DNA of 61,107 nucleotides from Streptomyces sp. rh34. GTDB taxonomy: Bacteria; Actinomycetota; Actinomycetes; Streptomycetales; Streptomycetaceae. The DNA is taken from contig NZ_NTGZ01000011.1 of NCBI RefSeq assembly GCF_002551245.1, positions 1 through 61,107 on the forward strand. Reading direction: 5' to 3'. Numbering within the stretch: position 1 is the stretch's first letter; the number at the start of each line of letters is the position of its first letter. Shown here one piece after another: positions 43,710-56,049 of the stretch. The notes below the pieces were generated by a model. That model saw only the letters and a program-made list of their open reading frames with translations, did no database searches and was not told the DNA's origin. The position numbers were made by a program, and so were the translations under genes.

Positions 43710-44162
43710 TGTTGTGCGTTGCGAGGTCTGCCCGCCGCCTCCCGGCCGAGCTGACGCCGACCCTCCCGGGCCGAAGCCGCCGATGCTCCGCACGGCGGCC
43801 ATGAGAGCCCCTTCCGTGCCGTGTCTCCCCGTGACCGGGCGTTGACCCTGTGCCGCCCCGGGGTCCCCCGCGGGTGAGGCCCGCCACGAGACCCACGTCA
43901 CCTACGGCCTCCGGTAGTAGGCGCGAGCCCTCCCGTGCGGCGTAACGAACCGCCCAAATGGCTCATAAATTGGCATCTCACGATGAAGAGTAGTAAAGGC
44001 GGTCATTGCTTCCTATGTCGGTGCGCGCTAACCATGGATCCCGGCAAGCACCGAGTACGAGTCGACGTCGATCACCCATCGACGATCGCGGCCCGGACAC
44101 CCGGTTCCCGCCGACGCGGCGCGAAGGCCGCGAAGCCCGTCCCCCATAGGAAGAGCTCACGC
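43710..44162. other. Intergenic leader region of the transglycosylase gene
   Basis: No gene is supported in these 450 bases. An AT-richer patch at 43955-44000 (TTGGCA then TAAAGG 18 bases later) may hold the promoter. The transcript would then have a 5' leader of about 150 bases. Such genes can carry a c-di-AMP riboswitch, but I could not align the conserved ydaO elements here. Confidence 0.4.
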
Positions 44163-44837
44163 ATGCCCCGCATCTCCACCCTGCGCATCACCCGCTCGCA
44201 CAAGATCGCCACCGCCGTGCTCGTCGCGGCCGGTTCCGTCACCGCCATAGCCGCCACCGGCGCCCCGAGCGAAGCGCAGACCACGGCGACCCGGTCCTCC
44301 GTCTCCGTGGAGCCGGTCGCCGCCGCGGGCATCCCCACGGCGAAGGACGCGGCGGCCAAGAAGGCCGCCCAGGAGACCGCCGCCAAGGAAGCCGCCGCGA
44401 AGAAGGCCCTGGCCGCCCGCAAGGCGACCGCGGAGAAGGACGCCGAAGAGGCGCGCTCCGAGACCCAGGCCGCCAACCGCTCCACCGAGCGCAAGGCCGT
44501 CACGCCCAAGAAGTTCGCGAACAACCTCGACGGCTGGATCCGCGAGTCGCTCGACATCATGAAGAAGAAGAACATCCCCGGCTCCTACGAGGGGCTGCAC
44601 CGCAACATCATGCGCGAGTCCAGCGGCAACCCGAACGCCGTCAACGACTGGGACATCAACGCGCGGAACGGCATTCCCTCCAAGGGTCTCCTCCAGGTGA
44701 TCCAGCCCACCTTCGACGCCTACCACGTCAAGGGCACCCCGAAGAAGCTCACCGACCCGGTCGCCAACATCACCGCCGCCGCCAACTACGCCGCGGACCG
44801 GTACGGCTCGATCGACAACGTCGACTCCGCCTACTGA
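44163..44837 (+). CDS. Secreted lytic transglycosylase-like (SLT) protein
   Basis: The 224-residue protein has a signal peptide (about 1-39), a low-complexity Ala/Lys/Glu helix (about 60-105, likely coiled-coil), and an SLT domain (about 120-224) with catalytic Glu in NIMRESSGNPNA, WDINARNGIPSKGLLQVIQP and a C-terminal NYAADRYGSI. It cleaves peptidoglycan during growth or spore development. AGGAAGAG precedes the ATG. It ends 163 bases before geosmin synthase. Confidence 0.92.
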   Translation: MPRISTLRITRSHKIATAVLVAAGSVTAIAATGAPSEAQTTATRSSVSVEPVAAAGIPTAKDAAAKKAAQETAAKEAAAKKALAARKATAEKDAEEARSETQAANRSTERKAVTPKKFANNLDGWIRESLDIMKKKNIPGSYEGLHRNIMRESSGNPNAVNDWDINARNGIPSKGLLQVIQPTFDAYHVKGTPKKLTDPVANITAAANYAADRYGSIDNVDSAY

Positions 44838-44865
44838 GCGACCGACTTCCGAACGACCGCCTTCC

Positions 44866-44916
44866 GAGCACGCACCAACGCCGCGATTATGTGACTAATC
44901 GCCGTCGTGCGTGCTC
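44866..44916. promoter_or_regulatory. Nested inverted repeats in the geosmin synthase promoter region
   Basis: An outer 10-bp repeat GAGCACGCAC (44866-44875) pairs with GTGCGTGCTC (44907-44916). Inside it, GCGATTA (44883-44889) and TAATCGC (44896-44902) flank TGTGAC. Two concentric dyads in a short interval upstream of geoA suggest operator sites or a regulatory hairpin. The site also contains TGTGA, but no full CRP site. Confidence 0.55.
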
Positions 44917-44934
44917 CGTATGGCCGAAGGGTAG

Positions 44935-47214
<2,280 letters not shown>

Positions 47215-47224
47215 TTCGCGAGGC

Positions 47225-47262
47225 CGCGGCCCGCCGTCCGGAGGAACGCACGGCGGGCCGCG
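47225..47262. terminator. 13-bp hairpin terminator after geosmin synthase
   Basis: CGCGGCCCGCCGT (47225-47237) pairs perfectly with ACGGCGGGCCGCG (47250-47262) around 12 bases, 11 bases after the geoA stop. It lies between convergent genes. Confidence 0.8.
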
Positions 47263-47291
47263 ACCGGTGGCGGAACCGGCCGGGCGGGGGC

Positions 47292-47849
47292 TCAGAGCAG
47301 GACGTGCCGGAGCACGGCCTCGAACTCCGCCGCCGTCGGCGGGGTGTCGGTCAGCAGCCCCTGGAGCAGCAGGCCGTCGATCACGCCCTTGAGCACCCGC
47401 ACCCGGACCGGGTCGTCGGTGTAGCGTCGGCCGTACGCGGCGACGGCCTCCAGCCAGTGCCGGGTGGGACCGCGCAACTCCGGGCGGCGGGCCGCGAGCA
47501 GGTACAGCTCGTACTCCGCGAGCAGCCGTCCGGGGCCTTCGACGACCTTCGCCATCAGCTCCGCCAACGCGGTGATGCCCTCGGGGCCGCCGTCGGCCTC
47601 CCCGGCCAGCCGGAGCATGCGCTGCGCGTCCTGCTCCATGCAGCGGGTGAGCGCGGCGACGAGCAGGTCGTCGATGCTCGTGAAGTGGTAGGCGGCGGCG
47701 GTGGCGGGCAGGCCCGCCTCGCGCGCGACCGCCCGGTGACTGACGCCGGCGACTCCTTCCCGGGCGACCACCTGGAGCGTGGCCTCGATGAGTTCCTCCT
47801 TCCGTCGCTCGCCTTTGAGCAGGCGTCCGTCGGTCTGCGGTGCGTGCAC
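47292..47849 (-). CDS. TetR-family repressor linked to the MFS transporter
   Basis: The 185-residue protein has a TetR helix-turn-helix at about 17-63 (GVAGVSHRAVAREAGLPATA, then AAYHFTSIDDLLVAALT). The remainder is a helical ligand domain. GTG at 47849 has GGAGG upstream. It lies 56 bases downstream of the MFS gene on the same strand, so the pair is likely one operon under a repeat-rich operator region; the ligand may be the transporter substrate. Confidence 0.9.
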   Translation of the reverse strand: MHAPQTDGRLLKGERRKEELIEATLQVVAREGVAGVSHRAVAREAGLPATAAAYHFTSIDDLLVAALTRCMEQDAQRMLRLAGEADGGPEGITALAELMAKVVEGPGRLLAEYELYLLAARRPELRGPTRHWLEAVAAYGRRYTDDPVRVRVLKGVIDGLLLQGLLTDTPPTAAEFEAVLRHVLL

Positions 47850-47905
47850 GGTGCCTCCGGGCGTCGTGGCGGGTGGGGCGGCGGGCTGGCTTCGGCTCCG
47901 GTCCG

Positions 47906-49165
47906 TCAGTGCGCGGACCTTCCGGGGGCCTCGACCTGTTCCTCGGTCGACTCCTCGGCGTCGCGGTCCGCACGCTCCTGGAGACTCCGCTCCAGCGGAC
48001 GCCGGGCGTACGACGCCGTCAGCAGAGCGGCCGCGCCCGCGGCGACGGCGACGACGAAGCCACCGCCGGGACCGAAGCGGTCGACGACCGCTCCCGACAC
48101 CGCGGCCCCGGACGCGACACCCACGCTGAGGCCGGTGATGGCCCAGGTCATGCCCTCGGTGAGTGCGGCGGGTGGCACCGTCCGCTCCACCAGCCCCATC
48201 ACCACGATCATGGTAGGCGCGAAGAAGAGCCCCGGGAGGACGACGGCGGCGGCCAGCGTGACGAGGTCCCCGACGAGCAGCAGGGGGAGGGTCGTGAGCG
48301 CCGTCCCGGCGGTGCCGAGGACGAGCAGCCGGGGCAGCGGCGTCGTGAGCCTGAGGGTCCCGAAGACCAGACCGGCGACGGCGGAGCCGGCCGCGTAGAC
48401 CGAGAGGACGATGCCGGCGCCGGCGGGCGAGCCCTGCTGCTCGGCGAAGGAGACGCTCACGACGTCGATGGTGCCGACGATGGCGCCGCCGGCCACGAGC
48501 GTGAGGGCCAGCAGGCGGAGCGCTCCGCCACGGATCGCCGAACCGCCTCGCGGGTGGCCGTGGGCCGCACGGGCCACCGGGGGCTCGGTGCGCTTCTGGG
48601 GGACGAACATGAGGACGCCGAGGATCAGCAGGACCCCGGCGACCAGCGGCCCGGCCTCGGGGAACAGCGCGGTGCACAGGGCCACCGAGAGCGCGGGGCC
48701 CACGACGAAGGTGAGCTCGTCGATGACCGATTCGAGCGAGTAGGCGCTGTGCAGCCGGTCGGAGCCCTTGAGGGCGTGCGTCCAGCGGGCGCGCACCATC
48801 GCCGCCATGTTGGGCATCGCGCCGGCCACCGCCGCGCAGCAGAACAGGGTCCAGGCGGGGGCGTCGTACCGGGCGCAGAGCAGCAGCGCGCCGAGCGCCA
48901 TCACGCTCAGCCCGGCGACGGGCGGCAGCACCCGGCTCTGGCCCCGGCGGTCGACCGCCCGGGAGATCCGCGGACCGCAGAGGGCCATGGACAGGGTGAA
49001 GGTGGCGGAGACGGCTCCGGCGAGGCCGTAGTCACCGCGCATCTGGGACACCATCGCGATGATGCCGATGCCCGCCATGGACAGGGGCATGCGGGCGACG
49101 AACCCGGCGGCGGTGAAAGCCCTCGATCCGGGCGTCCTGAACAGGACGGCATAGGGGTTGGCCAT
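47906..49165 (-). CDS. MFS transporter, YbjJ/sugar-efflux-like
   Basis: The 419-residue protein has 12 predicted spans and the MFS signature GPRISRAVDRRGQSRVLP between spans 2 and 3 (about 65-82). The long charged C-terminal tail is cytoplasmic. It may export a toxic metabolite or sugar; the paired TetR gene suggests efflux. Overlapping direct repeats lie upstream. Confidence 0.9.
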   Translation of the reverse strand: MANPYAVLFRTPGSRAFTAAGFVARMPLSMAGIGIIAMVSQMRGDYGLAGAVSATFTLSMALCGPRISRAVDRRGQSRVLPPVAGLSVMALGALLLCARYDAPAWTLFCCAAVAGAMPNMAAMVRARWTHALKGSDRLHSAYSLESVIDELTFVVGPALSVALCTALFPEAGPLVAGVLLILGVLMFVPQKRTEPPVARAAHGHPRGGSAIRGGALRLLALTLVAGGAIVGTIDVVSVSFAEQQGSPAGAGIVLSVYAAGSAVAGLVFGTLRLTTPLPRLLVLGTAGTALTTLPLLLVGDLVTLAAAVVLPGLFFAPTMIVVMGLVERTVPPAALTEGMTWAITGLSVGVASGAAVSGAVVDRFGPGGGFVVAVAAGAAALLTASYARRPLERSLQERADRDAEESTEEQVEAPGRSAH

Positions 49166-49222
49166 GCGTGGACCTCCGGAAGGCGGACGTACGGGCGACC
49201 GTTCGCGGGGAACGACCGCCAG

Positions 49223-49253
49223 AATTGAACGGTCGCTACAATTTGAACAGTCG
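49223..49253. promoter_or_regulatory. Direct-repeat operator upstream of the MFS gene
   Basis: AATTGAACGGTCG (49223-49235) is repeated as AATTTGAACAGTCG (49240-49253) with 17-base spacing, and CGACCG upstream pairs with CGGTCG. The AT-rich patch stands out. It lies 58 bases before the MFS start and is the best candidate for TetR binding. Confidence 0.55.
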
Positions 49254-49336
49254 TTTCGTTTTTACTCTAGCCCTCCCCCGGGCCGCCTCCCGTCCAGGTC
49301 CGAAGAATGGCCGGATAGCCTCCCCGGACAACGGAA

Positions 49337-49366
49337 AAGGCCGCCCGGACGGATCCGGACGGCCTT
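49337..49366. terminator. Hairpin terminator after the 166-residue protein gene
   Basis: AAGGCCGCCCGGA (49337-49349) pairs with TCCGGACGGCCTT (49354-49366) with one mismatch, around CGGA. It lies 13 bases past the stop of the minus-strand gene. Confidence 0.75.
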
Positions 49367-49379
49367 GCGCAGGGACGTT

Positions 49380-49880
49380 TCAGCCCTGCTGGAACAGTTC
49401 TGCGGGCAGCGGCTTGAGCAGGGTGTACAGGTCGTCGGTGATCGGCCGGTCCCAGCTGGCGATGGTCACGAGGACGCCGTCGCTGCGGTCGAACTGGACG
49501 CAGGCGATACGGCTCTCGGAGAGCTTGACGCGGCGGACGATCAGCAGGTTGTCGCCCTGCATGACGGGGACGTCCTCGGAGCTGACGACCTCGATCGGCT
49601 CGTCGTTCTCCAGGGCGAGGAGCAGTTGGGCCACCTCGAAGGGGACCTGGCCCTCCTCGGTCTCGCGGGCGGGCGAGCCTTCCGGAAGATTGCCGATGAT
49701 CATCGCCGGGCCCCGGCCGCCGTACAGGTCGTACCGGAGGAAGACGCCCTGACAGCTGCCGTCGGGGGCGGGGAGCAGACCGGCGCCGAGGTTGCCGGGC
49801 CAGTCCCCGGGATCCATGGCCAGGACGTCGAAGTCCGGGCCCGCGGGTGTTGCGGCGCTACGGCGGCGGAGGAAGGACAT
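49380..49880 (-). CDS. Conserved actinobacterial protein of unknown function
   Basis: The 166-residue acidic soluble protein reads MSFLRRRSAATPAGPDFDVL, then RYDLYGGRGPAMIIGNLPEG and VQFDRSDGVLVTIASWDRPI. It looks like an alpha/beta domain without catalytic motif. I know of no function; it is a stand-alone gene with a terminator. Confidence 0.75.
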   Translation of the reverse strand: MSFLRRRSAATPAGPDFDVLAMDPGDWPGNLGAGLLPAPDGSCQGVFLRYDLYGGRGPAMIIGNLPEGSPARETEEGQVPFEVAQLLLALENDEPIEVVSSEDVPVMQGDNLLIVRRVKLSESRIACVQFDRSDGVLVTIASWDRPITDDLYTLLKPLPAELFQQG

Positions 49881-49956
49881 GCTGCCATGTTACGTGTCCC
49901 GGCTCACGTCGCGGAGCCGGGCCCGGGCCCCGCGGGACCGGGCCCGCCGCGCTCCC

Positions 49957-51115
<1,159 letters not shown>

Positions 51116-51123
<8 letters not shown>

Positions 51124-52168
51124 GAGCGCTCTCCCCTTCCAGAACGGCGACCAGGTTCTGCTGCAGGCAGGGACCGGAGGTGGCGTGCGCGAGCGCCCGA
51201 TCGGACTCGCCCCGGTGGACGCGGGCGGCGGCCTCGCCGATCCGGATCAGTCCGGCGGCCATCACGGGGTTGGCGGCGAGCGCACCGCCTGAGGGGTTGA
51301 CGAGGACGTCGTCGCCGAGCCCGAGGGCCTTGCGCAGGACGACCTCCTGCGAGGTGAACGGCGCGTGCAACTCGGCTGTGTCGACGGGTCGTTCGAAGGC
51401 TCCGGCGCGCTCCGCGGCGAGCCGCGCGGAGGGCGAGTCGGTCAGGTCGCGGACGCCGAGGCCGTGCGCCTCGATGCGGTGGTCGATGCCCCGGATCCAG
51501 GCGGGCCGCGCGCACAGGGCGCGGGCGGTGTCCCCGGCGGCGAGGACCACGGCGGCCGCGCCGTCGCCGATGGGCGGGCAGTCGCCGGTGCGCAGGGGCC
51601 GCACGAGGTAGTCGCCGGCGGGGACGTCGCCGGTGAGCTGGGCGTGCGGGTTGCCGACGGCGGCGGTGCGGTTGCGGGCGGCGACCTCGGCGAGGGCGGG
51701 TTCGTCGGTGGCTCCCGCGTCGATGAGGGCCCGCGCCTGGAGGGCGGCGAGCGCGACGGAGTCCGGCCACAGCGGGGCGAGGTAGTAGGGGTCGAGCTGG
51801 CGGGTGAGGACGTCGCGGACCCGGCCGGGCGATGACTTTCCGTAGGAGTAGACGAGCGCGGTGTCCGCCTCGCCGGTCTGGATCTTCACCCAGGCCTCGT
51901 ACAGCGCCCAGGCCCCGTCCATCTCGACATGGGACTCGGAGATGGGCGGGTGGGCGCCGACGCCGTCGAGCGCCATGGTGAAGGAGAACGCCCGCCCCGC
52001 GAGGTAGTCGGCGGAGCCGGAGCAGGTGAACCCGATCTCGTTCGCCTTGAGGCCGGTCGTGCCCAGGACCTCGTGGAGGACGGGCATCAGCAGCTCGACC
52101 TCGGAGAGTTCGTCGGTGCGCCGCCGGTGCGAGGTCTGGGCGAAGGCGACGATGGCCACGTCTCGCAT
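51116..52168 (-). CDS. Second thiolase-fold protein, also lacking the nucleophilic Cys
   Basis: The 350-residue protein reads MRDVAIVAFAQTSHRRRTDE, then SHVEMDGAWALYEAW (80-94) where a thiolase would have its Cys, and NPSGGALAANPVMAAGLIR near residue 290. CSGSADY near residue 50 is not the nucleophile. It probably forms a hetero-oligomer with the other thiolase-fold protein. Its start directly follows the DUF35 stop (TAG-ATG), so the two are translationally linked. Confidence 0.85.
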
Positions 52169-53125
52169 CTACACCAGCTCCTTGTACGTGTCGTAGTCGG
52201 CGTCGGGCTCCCCGGTGGGCCGGTAGTGGTCGGGGTGGCGGGACCCCTGACCGGCACCGGTCCAGACGGGCTCGACGCGCAGTCCCATACGCACCTGGTC
52301 GTACGGGATTCCGGCGATGCGTCCGTGCAGGGCGAGGTCGGCGCCGTCGAGGGCGATGTGGGCGTAGACGTACGGGACTTCGATGTCGAGATTCTTCGCT
52401 TTGATGTTGACGACGCAGAAAGTGGTGACCGTGCCGCGCGGGCCGACCTCGACCTGTTCGGCGGTGGCGACCCCACAGGTGGGGCAGGCTCCGCGCGGCG
52501 GGACGTAGACCTTGCGGCAGGCGGGGCAGCGTTCGCCGACGGTGCGGTGGCTTTCGAGGGCGGTGAGGTAGGCGCTCTGGGCGCGGCCCGGGGTGTGGAC
52601 GTAGTCGAGGCGGGCCGGGGTGACGATGTCGGTGACGGGGTCGACGAACTCCCCGGTGTGCGGAGCGGGTTCGGGGCTGCCGGGCTCGCCGTCGTACGGC
52701 TCGAAGCAAGCGATGTCGGTGATGGCTCCGGTGCGCGTCTCGGCCCAGCGGATGCGGACGCGCATCCCGGTGCGCACGGCGTCCGGGCCGGGCGCGTCGA
52801 GTGCGTGCAGGAGCGCGGTGCCGGCCCCGTCGAGGCGGACGAGCACCCAGGCGAAAGGGGTGCCGAGCGGCTGGTCGCGGCGCGGGTCCGGGTTCCAGGC
52901 CCAGGTGGTGACGGTGCCGGTGGGGGCGACCTCGACGAGGTCGCGGATCTCGTTCGCGGTGACGGGGTCGTACTCCACGGGCGGCACGAGCACCGTGCCG
53001 TCCTCCGTGCGGACGCCGAGGACGGTGCGTTCGCGCAGTCCGGTGAGGAAGGCGCTCTGGACGGGCCCGAGCGAGCGGGTGAAGGGGAATGCGACCACCA
53101 GCGGGGCGCTGAGGACGTCGGACAT
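52169..53125 (-). CDS. Fused DUF35 (Zn-ribbon OB-fold) protein, two units
   Basis: The 318-residue protein has an N-terminal unit without zinc ligands (1-160, DPRRDQPLGTPFAWVLVRLD) and a C-terminal unit with a rubredoxin-type zinc ribbon, CPAC and CPTC (about 197-213), then an OB domain GTVTTFCVVNIKAKNLDIE. DUF35 proteins bind thiolase-like partners and supply part of the active site. Two units in one chain fit the two thiolase-fold partners. It abuts the thiolase start with no gap. Confidence 0.88.
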   Translation of the reverse strand: MSDVLSAPLVVAFPFTRSLGPVQSAFLTGLRERTVLGVRTEDGTVLVPPVEYDPVTANEIRDLVEVAPTGTVTTWAWNPDPRRDQPLGTPFAWVLVRLDGAGTALLHALDAPGPDAVRTGMRVRIRWAETRTGAITDIACFEPYDGEPGSPEPAPHTGEFVDPVTDIVTPARLDYVHTPGRAQSAYLTALESHRTVGERCPACRKVYVPPRGACPTCGVATAEQVEVGPRGTVTTFCVVNIKAKNLDIEVPYVYAHIALDGADLALHGRIAGIPYDQVRMGLRVEPVWTGAGQGSRHPDHYRPTGEPDADYDTYKELV

Positions 53126-53180
53126 GGCTGTTGCCTCCTTGCTGAGAGGACTGGGGGCTGAGGAGCCGCGCGCCCAGCGC

Positions 53181-53981
53181 TCAGGCGCGCCGGTAGACGG
53201 GCGGGCGCCTCTCGGCGAAGGCGCGTGCGCCCTCCTTGGCGTCCTCGGTGGCGAACACGGGCCAGCCGCGCTTGAGTTCGGCGGCCAGCGCCTCGCTCTC
53301 GGCCAGCTCCGCGCCCTCGTAGACCGAGGCCTTGACGGCCTCGACGGCGAGCGGCCCGCACGCGTTGACCCGCTCGGCGACGACGAGGGCCTCCTCCAGT
53401 GCGGTTCCGTCGGGCACGACCCTGCCGATGAGCCCGATGGCGGCGGCCTCGTCGGCGGTGTACGGGCGCCCGGTGAGGAGCATTTCGAGGGCGTGGGTGC
53501 GGGGGATCTGACGGGGCAGCCGGACCGTGGAGCCGCCGATCGGGAAGAGGCCGCGGCGGACCTCGAAGAGCCCGAAGATGGCTCCCGCTCCGGCCACGCG
53601 GATGTCGGTGCCCTGGAGGATCTCGGTGCCGCCCGCGACACAGGGACCCTCCACGGCGGCGATCACCGGTTTGCGCGGGCGGTGGTGGCGCAGCATCGCC
53701 TTCCAGTGGAGGTCCGGGTCGGCCGTCATCCGCTCCCGGTACTCCTCCCCCTCCAATCCTCCGCCCGCCAGGGCCTTGAGGTCCATGCCAGCGCAGAACG
53801 CGCCGCCCGCGCCGGTCAGGACGACGGAGCGGACCGTATCGTCCGCGTCGGCCGCGAGCCAGCCGTCGTACAGGCCGACGAGCATCGGCAGCGATAACGC
53901 GTTCCTGGCCTGTGGTCTGTTCAAGGTGAGCACCAGCGTGGCGCCTTCGCGCCGCACGGTGAGGTGTTCCGTACCGCCCAT
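53181..53981 (-). CDS. Enoyl-CoA hydratase/crotonase-family protein
   Basis: The 266-residue protein has the crotonase oxyanion motifs GAFCAGMDLKA (about 60-70) and GPCVAGGTEILQ (about 111-122), and FEVRRGLFPIGGSTVRLPR. It would hydrate the enoyl-CoA produced from the substrate activated by the divergent synthetase. It begins the operon with DUF35 and thiolase genes, 55 bases upstream of the DUF35 start. Confidence 0.9.
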   Translation of the reverse strand: MGGTEHLTVRREGATLVLTLNRPQARNALSLPMLVGLYDGWLAADADDTVRSVVLTGAGGAFCAGMDLKALAGGGLEGEEYRERMTADPDLHWKAMLRHHRPRKPVIAAVEGPCVAGGTEILQGTDIRVAGAGAIFGLFEVRRGLFPIGGSTVRLPRQIPRTHALEMLLTGRPYTADEAAAIGLIGRVVPDGTALEEALVVAERVNACGPLAVEAVKASVYEGAELAESEALAAELKRGWPVFATEDAKEGARAFAERRPPVYRRA

Positions 53982-54045
53982 GACCGACTCCTGTTCTCCA
54001 GACCTGGAACAGGTTGCAGGAGGAGGGGACGCAGTTCAATAGATT

Positions 54046-54062
54046 TCTGACAGCTCGTCAGA
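54046..54062. promoter_or_regulatory. Palindromic operator between the catabolic operon and acyl-CoA synthetase
   Basis: TCTGACAGCTCGTCAGA is a 17-base palindrome with 6-bp arms around AGCTC. It lies 64 bases upstream of the enoyl-CoA hydratase and 86 of the synthetase, so one TetR-type regulator could control both. No regulator gene is adjacent. Confidence 0.65.
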
Positions 54063-54148
54063 TTGGTTCCGCGCCACCCCTTCCCACTTGTGCCGCCCGG
54101 CGCTCTAATGACGGCCGAGTCGCCAGTCACCCGGGGTCAGGAGGAACG

Positions 54149-55771
54149 GTGGAGTACAACCTTGCCGACCTGTTCGAGTCGGTCGTCGACGCGGTACCCG
54201 ACCGCGAGGCGCTCCTGTACGTCGATCATCCCGGTACGGGCGCGGAGCGGCGGCTCACGTACGCGGAGCTGGACGCCGCCGCCAACCGGATCGCCCACCA
54301 CCTGATCGACGCGGGGATCCGGCCGGGCGAGCACCTGGGGCTGCACCTCTACAACGGGGTCGAATACCTCCAGACGGTCCTGGGGGCCCTCAAGGCCCGG
54401 ATCGTCCCGGTGAACGTCAACTACCGTTATGTCAAGGACGAGTTGGTCTACCTCTACCGGGACGCCGACCTGGCGGCGCTGGTCTTCGACAGCGAGTTCG
54501 ACGAGCGGGTCGCGGCGGCCGCCCCGCAGGCCCCCGGCCTGCGCCATCTCGTCCGGGTGGGGCCCGACCCCGCCGCTCCCCCGGCCGTGCCGTTCGTGCC
54601 GTTCACCGAGGCGGAGGCGTTGGGCGAGGCCGGGCGCGGCTTCGCCCCCCGCTCCGCCGACGACCAGTTCATCATCTACACCGGCGGCACGACCGGGATG
54701 CCGAAGGGGGTGATGTGGCGTCAGGAGGACCTGTTCTTCTCGGGTCTGGGCGGCGGAGCACCGACCGGGGAGCCGGTGAAGGCGCCGCGGGAGCTGGCGG
54801 AGCGGGTCGCCGCGGGCGGCGACGGGATCACCTTCTTCCCCACCCCGCCGTTGATGCACGGGACCTCCACGCTGACCGCGTTCATCGGGTTCAACTTCGG
54901 CCAACGCGTCGTCGTGCACCGCAAGTTCGTGCCCGAGGAGGTACTGCGGACGATCGAGAGGGAGAAGGTCACCAGTGTGTCGTTGGTCGGCGACGCGATG
55001 CTGCGCCCGCTGATCGACTGTCTGAAGGGGCCGCTTCGCGGGACGGACTGCTCCTCGCTGTTCTCCGTCTCCAGCTCCGGAGCGATCATGTCGGACTCGG
55101 TGCGGGCGGAGTTCCAGGCGCTCGTGCCGACCGTGATGCTGCTGAACAACTTCGGCTCCTCGGAGTCCGGTTTCAACGGTACGGCCACCGCCGACGCGGG
55201 ACCGGAGAGGGGCTTCCGGGTGCGGGTCAACACCCGTACGGCCGTGGTCGATCCGGTGACGTACGAGCCGGTGGCACCCGGGGAGCCGGGCCGTATCGCC
55301 CAGCGCGGGCATGTCCCGCTCGGCTACTACAACGACCCGGCCAAGACCGCCGACACCTTCTTCCGCAGGGGCGAGGAGCGGTGGGTGCTGCTGGGCGACA
55401 TGGCGACCGTGGACGCGGACGGCATCGTCACCGTGCTCGGCCGGGGCTCCCAGTGCATCAACACCGGGGGCGAGAAGGTGTATCCGGAGGAGGTCGAGCA
55501 GGCGCTCAAGTCCCATCCGGACGTGTACGACGCGCTCGTCGCGGGCGTACCCGACGAACGCTGGGGCAACCGGGTCGCCGCCGTGGTCCAACTGCGGAAG
55601 GACGCGGAGGCGTTGACCCTGGAGGGGGTGCAGGCGCACTGCCGGACCCGGCTCGCCGGCTACAAGATCCCCCGCGCGCTGGTGCTCGCCGACCGGATCC
55701 AGCGCTCGCCGAGCGGCAAGGCGGACTACCGGTGGGCGAAGGCGGTGGCGGCGGGGGTCGAGCGGAGCTGA
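54149..55771 (+). CDS. Acyl-CoA synthetase (FadD type)
   Basis: The 540-residue ANL enzyme activates a carboxylate with ATP and CoA. Motifs are IIYTGGTTGMPKGVMW (about residues 174-189, P-loop-like A3), SSGAIMSDSV, NNFGSSESGFNG (A5) and a C-terminal RSPSGKADYRW with catalytic Lys. The GTG at 54149 has AGGAGG upstream. It is divergent from the enoyl-CoA hydratase operon, so it likely starts the same degradation route. Confidence 0.93.
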   Translation: MEYNLADLFESVVDAVPDREALLYVDHPGTGAERRLTYAELDAAANRIAHHLIDAGIRPGEHLGLHLYNGVEYLQTVLGALKARIVPVNVNYRYVKDELVYLYRDADLAALVFDSEFDERVAAAAPQAPGLRHLVRVGPDPAAPPAVPFVPFTEAEALGEAGRGFAPRSADDQFIIYTGGTTGMPKGVMWRQEDLFFSGLGGGAPTGEPVKAPRELAERVAAGGDGITFFPTPPLMHGTSTLTAFIGFNFGQRVVVHRKFVPEEVLRTIEREKVTSVSLVGDAMLRPLIDCLKGPLRGTDCSSLFSVSSSGAIMSDSVRAEFQALVPTVMLLNNFGSSESGFNGTATADAGPERGFRVRVNTRTAVVDPVTYEPVAPGEPGRIAQRGHVPLGYYNDPAKTADTFFRRGEERWVLLGDMATVDADGIVTVLGRGSQCINTGGEKVYPEEVEQALKSHPDVYDALVAGVPDERWGNRVAAVVQLRKDAEALTLEGVQAHCRTRLAGYKIPRALVLADRIQRSPSGKADYRWAKAVAAGVERS

Positions 55772-56049
55772 CGGACCGCTCCGGGGCCCTCGGTACGGGG
55801 ATACCGCTGCGGGGGAGCCGCCCCGGCACTGATCGTCAACGCCCCGTCGCCTATCGTCAAGGACAGAGCGGGAAGAGATCCGCAGACTGATGGGCGTCGG
55901 GATGCCCGGTGCCACGGGGGTGCGCCGTGCGCCCGACCCCACACCACCGCACCTTCCTGTTCGAACGGGGTTGTGAGCAAGGTCGGTTCGCCGCTGACAC
56001 GGGATGATCCGGAGCGCAGCGCCGAGACACGGACCGTGTCCCCGGCCGC

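Noticed and set aside
43710..44162. c-di-AMP (ydaO) riboswitch before the transglycosylase gene
   Set aside because: Expected from relatives, but I could not find the conserved core elements in this leader.
44883..44902. CRP-type site before geosmin synthase
   Set aside because: Contains TGTGA but lacks the TCACA half at the right distance.
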